This document shows, in pieces, positions 47,350 through 55,283 of a stretch of DNA of 64,000 nucleotides. The notes beneath the pieces are model-generated. The model was given only the letters and a program-made list of their open reading frames with translations. It did no database searches and was not told the DNA's origin. This DNA is from Saccharothrix ecbatanensis. Lineage in GTDB: Bacteria > Actinomycetota > Actinomycetes > Mycobacteriales > Pseudonocardiaceae. The position numbers were made by a program, and so were the translations under genes. How positions within the stretch are numbered: the first letter of the stretch is position 1; every line of letters begins with the position of its first letter. The stretch lies in assembly GCF_014205015.1 (NCBI RefSeq), contig NZ_JACHMO010000001.1, positions 9,238,001 to 9,302,000 of the forward strand. The letters are read 5' to 3'.

Positions 47350-48893
47350 TGGGTGGCCCTCCTTGGCGTGAAGTCGTCGGCGAAGTGCTGGAGCGCGCTC
47401 CGCACCGGATTGGGCGTCAGGCCGCCCATCGCGCACAACGACCCGTCGGTCATCAGTTCGCAGAGATCCCCGAGCAGGGCCAGGTTGTCGTCGACGTCCT
47501 CGCCGCCGACGATCCGGTCGATCACCTCGACCCCGCGCACCGCGCCGACCCGGCACGGCGTGCACTTGCCGCAGGACTCCTCCGCGCAGAACGAGAACGC
47601 GAACCGCGCCATCGACGCCATGTCCACGGTGTCGTCGAACACCACGATGCCGCCGTGGCCGAGCATCGCGCCCGCCTCGGCGAACGCCTCGTAGTCCATC
47701 GCCAGGTCCAGCCCGGACGCCGGCAGGTACGCCCCGAGCGGCCCGCCCACCTGCACCGCGCGCACCGCACGGCCGGACAGCGTGCCGCCGCCGTGCTCCT
47801 CGATCAGATCCCGCAACGAGATGCCGAACGCCGTCTCGAACACGCCGCCGCGCGCGATGTTGCCCGCGAGCTGGAACACCTGCGTGCCGCGGGACCGCTG
47901 CACGCCCAGCGCCTGGTAGGCCGCGCCGCCGTCGGCCAGGATCGCGGGCACCGAGGCCAACGTCAGCACGTTGTTCACGACGGTCGGCTTGCCGAACAGG
48001 CCGGTGATGGCGGGGATCGGCGGTTTGGCCCGCACCACGCCCCGCTTGCCCTCCAGGCTTTCGAGCATGGAGGTCTCTTCACCGCAGATGTACGCGCCCG
48101 CGCCGACCCGCACCATCAGGTCGAACTTCAGGCCGGAGCCGAGCACGTCGTCGCCGAGCCAGCCCTGCGCGTAGGCGATGTCGATGGCCCGGCGGAACGT
48201 CCGCACCGCTTCGGGGTACTCCGACCGTATGTAGATGTAGCCCTCGGTGGCGCCCACGGCGTGTGCCGCGATGGTCATTCCCTCGATCAGGCAGAACGGG
48301 TCGCCTTCCATGAGCATCCGGTCGGCGAACGTGCCGCTGTCGCCCTCGTCGGCGTTGCAGCACACGAATTTCACCTCACCGGGCGTGTCCGCGACTGTTT
48401 TCCACTTGATGCCCGCCGGGAACCCCGCGCCGCCGCGTCCGCGCAACCCGGAGTCGGTCACCTCGGTGACGGTGGCCGCCGGGCCGATCTCCAGTGCGCG
48501 CCGCAGGCCCGTCAAGCCGCCGTGCGCTTCGTAGTCGTCGGGGGACAGGGGGTCGGTGACGCCTACGCGGGCGAAGCACAGGCGGTTCTGGGCGCGGAAC
48601 CACGGCAGGTCCGCTACGACGCCGACCCGCAGTTCGTGATCGGCGCCGTCGAACATGCCGGCTTTCACCAGACCTGGCACGGCGTCGGCGGTCACCGGCC
48701 CGTACCCGATGCGGCCGGTGTCGGTGACCACCTCGACCAGCGTCTCCAGCCACAACATGCCGCGTGAGCCGTTGCGGACGACGCGGACGGGACGGTCGGC
48801 GAGGACGGCTTCCCTGGTGATCGCGGCGGCCACTTCGTCGGCGCCGACCGACAGTGCGGCGGCGTCGCGGGGGACGTACACGGTGGTGGTCAT
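47346..48893 (-). CDS. fdsB: NAD-dependent formate dehydrogenase beta subunit
   Basis: NADH-forming subunit of 515 aa, NuoF-like. An N-terminal thioredoxin-like part is followed by the FMN/NAD domain (GLRGRGGAGFPAGIKWKTV, CNADEGDSGTFADRMLMEGD, GAYICGEETSMLESLEGKRG) and the C-terminal [4Fe-4S] site in ESCGKCTPCRVG. Passes electrons from FdsA to NAD. Overlaps its neighbours on both sides by 4 bp. Confidence 0.95.
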   Translation of the reverse strand: MTTTVYVPRDAAALSVGADEVAAAITREAVLADRPVRVVRNGSRGMLWLETLVEVVTDTGRIGYGPVTADAVPGLVKAGMFDGADHELRVGVVADLPWFRAQNRLCFARVGVTDPLSPDDYEAHGGLTGLRRALEIGPAATVTEVTDSGLRGRGGAGFPAGIKWKTVADTPGEVKFVCCNADEGDSGTFADRMLMEGDPFCLIEGMTIAAHAVGATEGYIYIRSEYPEAVRTFRRAIDIAYAQGWLGDDVLGSGLKFDLMVRVGAGAYICGEETSMLESLEGKRGVVRAKPPIPAITGLFGKPTVVNNVLTLASVPAILADGGAAYQALGVQRSRGTQVFQLAGNIARGGVFETAFGISLRDLIEEHGGGTLSGRAVRAVQVGGPLGAYLPASGLDLAMDYEAFAEAGAMLGHGGIVVFDDTVDMASMARFAFSFCAEESCGKCTPCRVGAVRGVEVIDRIVGGEDVDDNLALLGDLCELMTDGSLCAMGGLTPNPVRSALQHFADDFTPRRATQ

Positions 48894-49354
48894 CGCATCT
48901 CCGCTTCCGCGTTGATCAGCCCGTCCAGGCGGGTGGGGTCGAGCCGTCCGTGCAGTCGGCCGTTGACTTGGGCGGCTGGTCCGAGGGCGCAGTTGCCCAG
49001 GCAGAACACTTGGGTCAGGGTGACTGTGCCGTCGGTGCTGGTTTGGCCGACCTTTACGCCGTAGGCGGTTTCGGCGTGGGTGACCAGGCGTTCGGAGCCG
49101 ACTGCTTGGCATGCTTCGGCGCGGCACAGTTGGACCGTGACGCGGCCGGCGGGTTCGCTGCGGAAGTCGCTGTAGAAGGTGACGACGCCGTGGACGTCGG
49201 CGCGGGAGAGGTTCAGTTCCTTGGCCACCAACGGGATGACCGACTGGTCGACGTAGCCGAATTCGGCCTGGATGCCGTGCAGGATCGGGAGCAACGCGCC
49301 CCGGTCGCCGCGGTGTGCCTCGATGACGGCGAGCACCCGTTCCACCACGGTCAT
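48890..49354 (-). CDS. fdsG: NAD-dependent formate dehydrogenase gamma subunit
   Basis: A 154-aa NuoE-like subunit with one [2Fe-2S] cluster: LCRAEACQAVG and VFCLGNCALGPAAQ provide the four Cys. Begins the fdsGBAD operon. An operator-like palindrome lies 22 bp before its start. Confidence 0.94.
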   Translation of the reverse strand: MTVVERVLAVIEAHRGDRGALLPILHGIQAEFGYVDQSVIPLVAKELNLSRADVHGVVTFYSDFRSEPAGRVTVQLCRAEACQAVGSERLVTHAETAYGVKVGQTSTDGTVTLTQVFCLGNCALGPAAQVNGRLHGRLDPTRLDGLINAEAEMR

Positions 49355-49375
49355 GGCGCCTCCATGCAGTAGCCA

Positions 49376-49394
49376 GCAGACTGTATACCGTATC
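49376..49394 (-). promoter_or_regulatory. Oxalate/formate operator-like site A (fds)
   Basis: On the minus strand: GATACGGTATACAGTCTGC, 22 bp before fdsG. The core GGTATACA is palindromic. Thirteen of 18 core positions are identical in sites B (51388-51406) and C (58415-58433), giving ATACKGTATRCRRTCTRC. The GTATAC-type core resembles FadR/VanR-group GntR sites. Confidence 0.7.
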
Positions 49395-49414
49395 CACCAT
49401 ACGCTCAGGCCGGT

Positions 49415-51361
49415 CTAGGCAACAGACACACGGGCATGCCCACCGACACCAGGCCCACCGACACCAGGCCCACCGACACCAGGCCCACCGACACCAGGCC
49501 CACCGACGCCAGGCCCACCGGATCGAGCTCCGCCGGAACCAGCCCCACCGGAACCAGCCCCACCGGAACCAGCCCCACCGGCGCCATTCACACCAGCACC
49601 AGGAGCACCGGCACCAGGCCCACCCGCAAGTGGCAGCACCTCAACCTCGCCGCCCCCAAAGCCCGGCGGCACCACCGCCAACCCGTCCGCCAACGCCGTG
49701 CCCCACAACGTCCCCGGCTGGTCGTGCCCCACCGTCACCGCTAGAGAGCCGGTCACCACCACCGGCACCAACCGCGTGTCGTGTTCGTGCGCCTGGGCCG
49801 CCGCCAACTCGACTTTCCGGGCGGGACGGGGTTCGCGTCCGGACAACGCCTCCATCAAGGGCGTGAGCAACGTCAGCCCGGCAGCCAACGCGGCGAACGG
49901 GTTGCCAGGCAGTCCCACGACGAACCGCCCGTCCGGCAGCACGGCGAGCATTTGGGGATGGCCAGGCCGACACGCGACCCCGTCCACCAACACGTCCGCG
50001 TGCAGCACCCTCAGTGCCTCGTGCAGGTGATCGGCCGGGCCGACGGACGTCGCGCCACCGACGACGAGGACGTCCGCATCGATCTCCCACAAGGTTTCGA
50101 CCAGCGCCCCAGCCTGATCGGAGAGGTACACCACCCCCGCCGACTCCCCGCCCGCCGCAACAATCAATCCGGGCAACACAGGCCCAATGGCATCCCGCAC
50201 CAAACCCGGTCGGGGCAGACCGGCAGTAACCACTTCGTCCCCGGTCACAACGGCGGCCACGCGAGGACGTCGGTGCACGGCAAGGGTGTCGTGCCCAACG
50301 CTCGCCGCGAGCCCGAGGACAGCAGGCGTAACCACCACGCCCGCCGGTAACAGCAGTTCGCCAGCCGGACAAGTCTCACCAAGCCGCCGAATATGCCGAC
50401 CAGCCACCACATCCCCCATGACCAGCCCACCAACCACCTCGACGCACTCCACCGGCAAAACCCCCACCGCCCCACACGGCACCGGCGCCCCAGTAACAAT
50501 CCCGACCGCCTGCCCGTCAGCCAACGACCCCCCAACCCAGCCCGCCGCCGAGTCAGCGGCGAGGCCCGCCACCGGACCCGCCACCGAGTCCACCGGTTCG
50601 CCCGACACTCGACCTGCGGTCGGGTCTGCGGTCGGGTCCACCACTGGGCCCGCCAGTGGGCTTGCCACTGGGCTTGTCGCCGAGCCCGCCGCCGGGTCGG
50701 TCGCTCCGCCCGGTACTGGGTCTGCCGCCAGGCCTGTGGCGGGGTCCGCCGCCAGACCTGTGGTCGGGCGCGGTGCCGAGTCCGCCGCAGGGCCTGTCAG
50801 AGGGTCGACCACCGGGCCTGTTGTTGAGTCGGCTACCGAGTGCGTTGACGAGTGCGCCGCTGAGTTCTTCATCGTGCGCGCCGCTTGGCTTGTCGCTGGC
50901 CCTGTCATCGAGTCCGTCGCTGAGCCTGCTGCCGGTCGCGGCACCGAGTCCGTCGGCGGGTTGGTCGCTGAATGTGCCGCCGGGTTCGTTGCCGGTTCGA
51001 TCTGCTGGCTTGTCGCCGAGGCCGCTGCTGAGTCTGTCGTCGGGACTGTTGGCGGGAGTGTTGGTGGGCCTTTTGTCGGTGCACTTGTCGGCGGGCTGGT
51101 GGAAGCCACCGTGGAGCCTGCGCGTACCCGGCCCACCACGGTCCACGGGCCTTGGCCGGCTACTGCGTAGCCGTCCATCGCCGAGTTGTCGAACGACGGG
51201 ATGGCCGTGAGTGCGTGCAAAGGTGCCGCCAACACCGCGCCCAAAGCCTGCGCCAAAGGTACTTCCACCACGTTCAACGGCTTGCCTGCTTGTCGTGCCG
51301 CCTGCCTTGCCTCTGTCCACGGGATTCGCATGGTGGTCCGCCCGACTGAAGGGGTGGTCAC
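49415..51361 (-). CDS. moeA: MoeA-type molybdopterin molybdenumtransferase with large low-complexity insert
   Basis: Inserts molybdate into adenylylated molybdopterin; needed for FdsA. Family blocks: PSFDNSAMDGYAVAG (55-69), VGIVTGAPVPCGAVGVLPVE (286-305), VVTGDEVV (371-378), VVGGATSVGPADHL (433-446), CRPGHPQMLAVLPDGRFVVG and LPGNPFAALAAG (464-495). A canonical MoeA is about 400 aa; this one is 648 because residues 84-276 are a Pro/Ala/Thr/Ser/Asp-rich repeat insert and residues 579-645 a Gly-rich tail with five PGVGG units. The frame stays open throughout. GTG 51361 or ATG 51331 as start. Divergent from the OFA transporter. Confidence 0.88.
   Translation of the reverse strand: MTTPSVGRTTMRIPWTEARQAARQAGKPLNVVEVPLAQALGAVLAAPLHALTAIPSFDNSAMDGYAVAGQGPWTVVGRVRAGSTVASTSPPTSAPTKGPPTLPPTVPTTDSAAASATSQQIEPATNPAAHSATNPPTDSVPRPAAGSATDSMTGPATSQAARTMKNSAAHSSTHSVADSTTGPVVDPLTGPAADSAPRPTTGLAADPATGLAADPVPGGATDPAAGSATSPVASPLAGPVVDPTADPTAGRVSGEPVDSVAGPVAGLAADSAAGWVGGSLADGQAVGIVTGAPVPCGAVGVLPVECVEVVGGLVMGDVVAGRHIRRLGETCPAGELLLPAGVVVTPAVLGLAASVGHDTLAVHRRPRVAAVVTGDEVVTAGLPRPGLVRDAIGPVLPGLIVAAGGESAGVVYLSDQAGALVETLWEIDADVLVVGGATSVGPADHLHEALRVLHADVLVDGVACRPGHPQMLAVLPDGRFVVGLPGNPFAALAAGLTLLTPLMEALSGREPRPARKVELAAAQAHEHDTRLVPVVVTGSLAVTVGHDQPGTLWGTALADGLAVVPPGFGGGEVEVLPLAGGPGAGAPGAGVNGAGGAGSGGAGSGGAGSGGARSGGPGVGGPGVGGPGVGGPGVGGPGVGGHARVSVA
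49440..49580. repeat. 15-bp tandem repeats in the moeA tail
   Basis: Five copies of a 15-bp unit (CCACCGACACCAGGC on the plus strand, the last with one change) at 49440-49514, then about four copies of a related unit (CCACCGGAACCAGCC). They encode the PGVGG and GSGGA runs at the MoeA C-terminus. Confidence 0.92.
50534..51112. repeat. Degenerate repeats encoding the MoeA insert
   Basis: About 580 bp with irregular 9-21 bp repeats such as GAGTCCGTCGCTGAG, GCCACTGGGCTTG and CTGCCGCCAGGCCTG. They keep the moeA frame open and encode motifs like DPATGLAAD, TGPAADS and SVAGPVAG. No transposon features. Confidence 0.8.
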
Positions 51362-51387
51362 GGGTGTATGCAGGAGGTAGGCTACTT

Positions 51388-51406
51388 AATACTGTATACG
51401 ATCTGC
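51388..51406 (+). promoter_or_regulatory. Oxalate/formate operator-like site B (moeA/OFA)
   Basis: AATACTGTATACGATCTGC in the 63-bp gap between the divergent moeA and OFA-transporter genes. Same 18-nt core as sites A and C. Likely controls both directions. Confidence 0.7.
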
Positions 51407-51424
51407 AAGGCGGGGTGAGCGCTC

Positions 51425-52744
51425 ATGCAGGTGCGTGAAGTCCTCGATGTCTACGGCCGTCGCTACCGCATCGGCGAGACCGATCATGAACTGCTGGGTG
51501 GGCCACGGGGTCGGGTTGCGTGGCTTAGCGGCCTCGCCATGCTTGTCACCGGCATGGCGCAGTATGGGTTCGGCGCACTCGTTCCAGTCCTGGAGCAGCG
51601 GTGGGGTTTGGTTGAGCTGTGCTGGGCGTTCGCGCTTTGGGCCGCTTGCCAAGCGGGCATTGCGTTTCCGGCTGCATGGCTGCGCGAGAGAGGTCTGCTG
51701 CCACCACGCAACGCCGTCGTCCTCGGCGCGGTGCTGAGCGCGATCGGGCTGCTGACCCTGGGGTCCGCCGACCACCTACTCATCCTCTACCTCGGCTACT
51801 CCCTTGTCGGCGGCATCGGCACGGGCCTCGTCTACGCGACCTGCGTCGGCACCGTCATCCGCTGGTTCCCCGACCGCGTCACCCCCCGCATCGCCCTCAT
51901 CACCAGCACGTTCGCCCTCGGCGGCGTGCCCTTCGCACTGGCCGCCGGACTCTGGCTCGCACCCGACAACCGGACCGCCTTCCTCTCCACAGCCGCCCTC
52001 GTGACCCTCATCGTCGTCACCGCCTGCGGCCTGCCACTGCGCGACCCGCCACGAAACTGGTGGCCCGCCGACATCGACCCGAGACAACGCGAAACCCGCA
52101 CCCACCGCACCAACCGACCCGCCATCCGCCACTTCAAACCAGGCGAGGCGCTGCGCAGCGGTGTCCTCGTGCCGATGTACGTCACCGTGGTGTTCGCAGC
52201 AGCCGTGTCCCTGTTCGACCTGGTCTTCCTAGCCGCCCTGGCGGCAGACACGAACGGCACGGTGTTCGCGGCGGTGGCGTTGGCCGTGCTGGCGGCATCG
52301 GCGGGCGCGGGACGTTTGCTGGCGGGGCGGATCTCCGAGGCCATCGGTCGGCGGCTCACCCTCCGGCTGGCGATGGCCACCGGCGGCCTCGCCCAACTCG
52401 TCCTGCTGTTCGGCGGACAACGACAGGACGCCGTGGCACTGCTGATCGGCGCGGGCGTCGCAGGACTGGGCACGAGCTGCTGCTACTCACTGCTTGTCGG
52501 CCTGGTCCGCGAGTACTTCGGCGAGGACACCGCACCGCTCAACTTCGCCGTCATCTACAGCGCCAAAGCCCTCGGCGGCGTCGTGGGCGTCGGCCTCGCC
52601 TCACTGATCGTCGTCGCCCACGGCTACCCGGCCACCTTCCTCACCGCCGCCGCCCTCGGCGTGGCGGGCGCCGCGCTGGCCGGCCGGTTCGGTCACCCCG
52701 GACGCCCCCACCGCCTCCTCCCACACCCGCGTGAGGCGTCGTGA
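51425..52744 (+). CDS. OFA-family MFS transporter (oxalate/formate type)
   Basis: A 439-aa membrane protein with about 12 segments and the OFA start pattern WLSGLAMLVTGMAQYGFGAL. Other family features: GYSLVGGIGTGLVYATCVGT, VIRWFPDRVTPRIAL, and GLVREYFGEDTAPLNFAVIY with AKALGGVVGVGL. Likely imports oxalate, exchanging formate or carbonate. Starts 19 bp after operator B. Overlaps the next gene by 4 bp. Confidence 0.88.
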   Translation: MQVREVLDVYGRRYRIGETDHELLGGPRGRVAWLSGLAMLVTGMAQYGFGALVPVLEQRWGLVELCWAFALWAACQAGIAFPAAWLRERGLLPPRNAVVLGAVLSAIGLLTLGSADHLLILYLGYSLVGGIGTGLVYATCVGTVIRWFPDRVTPRIALITSTFALGGVPFALAAGLWLAPDNRTAFLSTAALVTLIVVTACGLPLRDPPRNWWPADIDPRQRETRTHRTNRPAIRHFKPGEALRSGVLVPMYVTVVFAAAVSLFDLVFLAALAADTNGTVFAAVALAVLAASAGAGRLLAGRISEAIGRRLTLRLAMATGGLAQLVLLFGGQRQDAVALLIGAGVAGLGTSCCYSLLVGLVREYFGEDTAPLNFAVIYSAKALGGVVGVGLASLIVVAHGYPATFLTAAALGVAGAALAGRFGHPGRPHRLLPHPREAS

Positions 52745-53310
52745 CCACCCGCCTGCCCCGACTCGCCCCGGGCCGACACCCCAGCCCCGCGCACGGCTGC
52801 TGCCTGCTGGAACTGGTCTCCACGCTGGCCGACGAGGAGTGGACCGACCGACCCGCAACGGTGCACCCCGTCCTCGCCGCCGTGGCACGCTGCGTGAACG
52901 ACTTCAGCACACCGGACGGCCGCCGCGCCCTACCCGAGTTCGCCATCCCACTCCTGGGAACCGCGCAAGCCCGCTGCACCGACGCCCTGGTCGACCACTG
53001 CCTCCGCGCGGCCGGCCAACCGCGCGCCCGGTGGATGAAGTGGTGGCCGGCCCTTGCGGTCCACAGTGCCACCAAAGCCGTAGCGGCTAGAGCGGGGGAC
53101 GAAGCCCTGCGCCGCCTGCTGGCCGACTGCACCGCCCTGTGTCAGAGAACAGAGGAGTGTCCACATGGGACGCGTGACGAGCAGGCGCCGGGTAGTGCGA
53201 CTGGTGGACGGCGTAGCGGACGCCCGCGCCGACACCCTCACCGTGGAAGAACCGCTGGAGATCCGGGTCGCCGGCAAACCCCTGTCCGTCACCATGCGCA
53301 CGCCCGGTGA
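52741..53310 (+). CDS. Conserved hypothetical protein overlapping fdhD
   Basis: The first 140 residues look like an actinobacterial family with a CLMELVS-type start (GCCLLELVSTLADEEWTDRP, HPVLAAVARCVNDF, PLLGTAQARCTDALVDHCL). The remaining 49 residues, which overlap fdhD in another frame, are Arg/His-rich and look non-native. A one-base frameshift near 53150 would instead end the gene at 53174, so a sequencing error or real decay is possible. GTG start within the OFA stop. Function unknown. Confidence 0.6.
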   Translation: MTTRLPRLAPGRHPSPAHGCCLLELVSTLADEEWTDRPATVHPVLAAVARCVNDFSTPDGRRALPEFAIPLLGTAQARCTDALVDHCLRAAGQPRARWMKWWPALAVHSATKAVAARAGDEALRRLLADCTALCQRTEECPHGTRDEQAPGSATGGRRSGRPRRHPHRGRTAGDPGRRQTPVRHHAHAR

Positions 53311-53998
53311 CGATTTCGACCTGGCCGCCGGCTTCCTGGTCAGCGAAGGCGTCGTCCGCAGCGCCGAACACATCACCACCATCCGCTACTGCGCCGGCGC
53401 GACCGAGAACGGCGCCAACACGTTCAACGTGCTGGACGTGGGTCTGGCCGCAGGCGTGCCCCCACCCGACCCGTCGATCGAACGCAACTTCTACATGACG
53501 TCGTCCTGCGGCCTGTGCGGCAAGGCCAGCCTTGACGCCGTCCGCACCAGCGTGACCTGGCCGGTAGCCGACGACCCCCTCACCATCGACACCGACACCC
53601 TCGCCACCCTGCCGAACGAACTCCGCGCCGCCCAACGGGTCTTCGACCGCACGGGCGGCCTCCACGCGGCCGGGCTGTTCAACGCCGAGGGCCGGCTGCT
53701 GTGCCTGAGGGAGGACGTCGGCCGGCACAACGCCGTCGACAAGGCAGTCGGCTGGGCCATGAAGAACCACAGCCTCCCCCTGACGTCCACCGTGCTCATG
53801 GTCAGCGGCCGGGCGTCGTTCGAGCTGGTGCAGAAGGCAGCGATGGCCGGCATCCCGATGCTCGCCGCCGTCTCCGCCCCCTCCTCGCTGGCGGTCGACC
53901 TGGCCGCCGAACTGGGTATGACCCTGGTCGGTTTCCTGCGCGGCACCTCGATGAACGTCTACACGGGCCGCCACCGCCTCCTCGACCGCCCGCGGTAG
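53165..53998 (+). CDS. fdhD: Formate dehydrogenase accessory sulfurtransferase FdhD
   Basis: A 277-aa protein that delivers sulfur to the molybdenum cofactor of formate dehydrogenase. Typical start MGRVTSRRRVVRLVDG, DTLTVEEPLEIRVAG, RTPGDDFDLAAGFLVSEG, the sulfur-carrying pair C115-x-x-C118 in SSCGLCGKA, and ALCLREDVGRHNAVDK-like CLREDVGRHNAVDKAVG. ATG follows GAGGAG. Together with MoeA it serves FdsA. Confidence 0.95.
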   Translation: MGRVTSRRRVVRLVDGVADARADTLTVEEPLEIRVAGKPLSVTMRTPGDDFDLAAGFLVSEGVVRSAEHITTIRYCAGATENGANTFNVLDVGLAAGVPPPDPSIERNFYMTSSCGLCGKASLDAVRTSVTWPVADDPLTIDTDTLATLPNELRAAQRVFDRTGGLHAAGLFNAEGRLLCLREDVGRHNAVDKAVGWAMKNHSLPLTSTVLMVSGRASFELVQKAAMAGIPMLAAVSAPSSLAVDLAAELGMTLVGFLRGTSMNVYTGRHRLLDRPR

Positions 53999-54021
53999 TG
54001 ACCCACGCCATAGTCCGACCC

Positions 54022-54048
54022 TGTCAGGGATCGCGGCGCTGTCCCGTT
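54022..54048 (+). promoter_or_regulatory. ECF41-type promoter candidate
   Basis: TGTCAGG (54022-54028), 16-nt spacer, CGTT (54045-54048), close to the TGTCACA-16-CGTC pattern reported for ECF41 sigma factors. It precedes the oxidoreductase gene that is followed by an ECF41-like sigma factor, suggesting autoregulation. Confidence 0.45.
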
Positions 54049-54082
54049 CAAGGGGGCGAGCGAACCAGACAGGAGCACGAAC

Positions 54083-55273
54083 ATGGCGCACCGCATCATC
54101 GTCCTCGGGGCCGGATACGCCGGGGCCTATGCCGCTGGAAACCTCGCCCACCGACTCCACCGCGACGACTTCGAGATCACCGTGGTCAACGCCGAACCCG
54201 ACTTCGTCGAGCGGCTGCGGCTGCACCAGCTCGCCGCCGGCCAGGACCTGCGCCGCCACGAACTGGCGGAGTTGTTCGCGGGGACCGGCATCCGCCTGCG
54301 GCTGGCGCACGTCACCGCGATCGACCCCGAGCACCGGACCGTCACCGTGACCGACGGCGACGGCACCGACCGGCTCGAGTACGACACCCTCTTCTACTCG
54401 CTGGGCAGCACCGCCGCCGACCACGACGTGGAAGGCGTGGACGAGCACGCCTTCCACGTCGCCACCAAGCCCGCCGCACTACGCCTGCGCCGCCGACTGG
54501 ACGAGCTGGGCGAGAACGGCAGGGTGCTCGTCGTCGGCGGCAACCTGACCGCGATCGAGGCGGCCACCGAGCTCGCCGAATCCCGGCCCGGACTGCGCGT
54601 CACCCTCGCCACCACCGGTGAGCTGGGCGGTTGGCTGGGCACGAAGGCCCGCGACCACCTGCTGCGAGCCTTCGACCGGTTCGGCATCACGGTCCACGAG
54701 CACACCACCATCGACCACGTCGACGCGACCGGCGCCACCGCCGCCGACGGCACCCGCTTCGACGCCGACGCGACCGTGTGGGCCGCTGGCTTCGCCGTCC
54801 ACCCGATCGCCGCGGCCAGCGGACTGGACGTCACGGACGACGGCAAGATCCTGGTCGACCGCATGATGAGGTCGGTCTCGCACCCCGACGTCTACGCCGC
54901 GGGCGACAGCGTCCACGTCATCGGCGACAACGGCCGGCCGCTGCCGATGTCCTGCGCCTCGGCCGGGGTCACCGGCATGCAGGCCGTGGCCGCGATCGTC
55001 GGGGACCTGACCGGTCGCAAGATCTCGAACACCGCGCTGAGCTACTACGGCAACCACATCAGCCTCGGTCGGAACGACGCGATCTTCCAGGTGGTCGACG
55101 GCGACGTGCGCTCGAAGTCGTGGGCACTGCGCGGACGCACGGCCGCGCGCTTCAAGGCGGCGGTCCTCTGGGGGTCGGTCTTCGGCGTGGGCCACCCGAC
55201 GTTCGGCATGCCGACCCGCAAGCACCGCCTGGCGGCCGAGTCCGTCCGCTCGACCGTGACGGTCACCGCCTAA
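54083..55273 (+). CDS. FAD-dependent NADH dehydrogenase-like oxidoreductase
   Basis: A 396-aa pyridine-nucleotide-disulfide-type flavoprotein resembling NDH-2. FAD motif VLGAGYAGAYAAGNLA, NAD motif VLVVGGNLTAIEAATELAE, and the late FAD motif HPDVYAAGDSVHV. No membrane segment. Lies 10 bp before an ECF41-like sigma factor gene; such sigma factors typically control a neighbouring oxidoreductase. Confidence 0.9.
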   Translation: MAHRIIVLGAGYAGAYAAGNLAHRLHRDDFEITVVNAEPDFVERLRLHQLAAGQDLRRHELAELFAGTGIRLRLAHVTAIDPEHRTVTVTDGDGTDRLEYDTLFYSLGSTAADHDVEGVDEHAFHVATKPAALRLRRRLDELGENGRVLVVGGNLTAIEAATELAESRPGLRVTLATTGELGGWLGTKARDHLLRAFDRFGITVHEHTTIDHVDATGATAADGTRFDADATVWAAGFAVHPIAAASGLDVTDDGKILVDRMMRSVSHPDVYAAGDSVHVIGDNGRPLPMSCASAGVTGMQAVAAIVGDLTGRKISNTALSYYGNHISLGRNDAIFQVVDGDVRSKSWALRGRTAARFKAAVLWGSVFGVGHPTFGMPTRKHRLAAESVRSTVTVTA

Positions 55274-55283
55274 CGTGGTGTGC

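Noticed and set aside
49405..49587. 60-codon frame of repeated VSVGL/VPVGL on the minus strand
   Set aside because: It is another reading frame of the 15-bp repeats in the moeA tail.
50534..51112. MoeA insert as an insertion sequence, intein or fusion of two genes
   Set aside because: No transposase, inverted ends, intein splice motifs (C/S at the N-edge, HN at the C-edge) or second start; the sequence is low-complexity repeat in one open frame.
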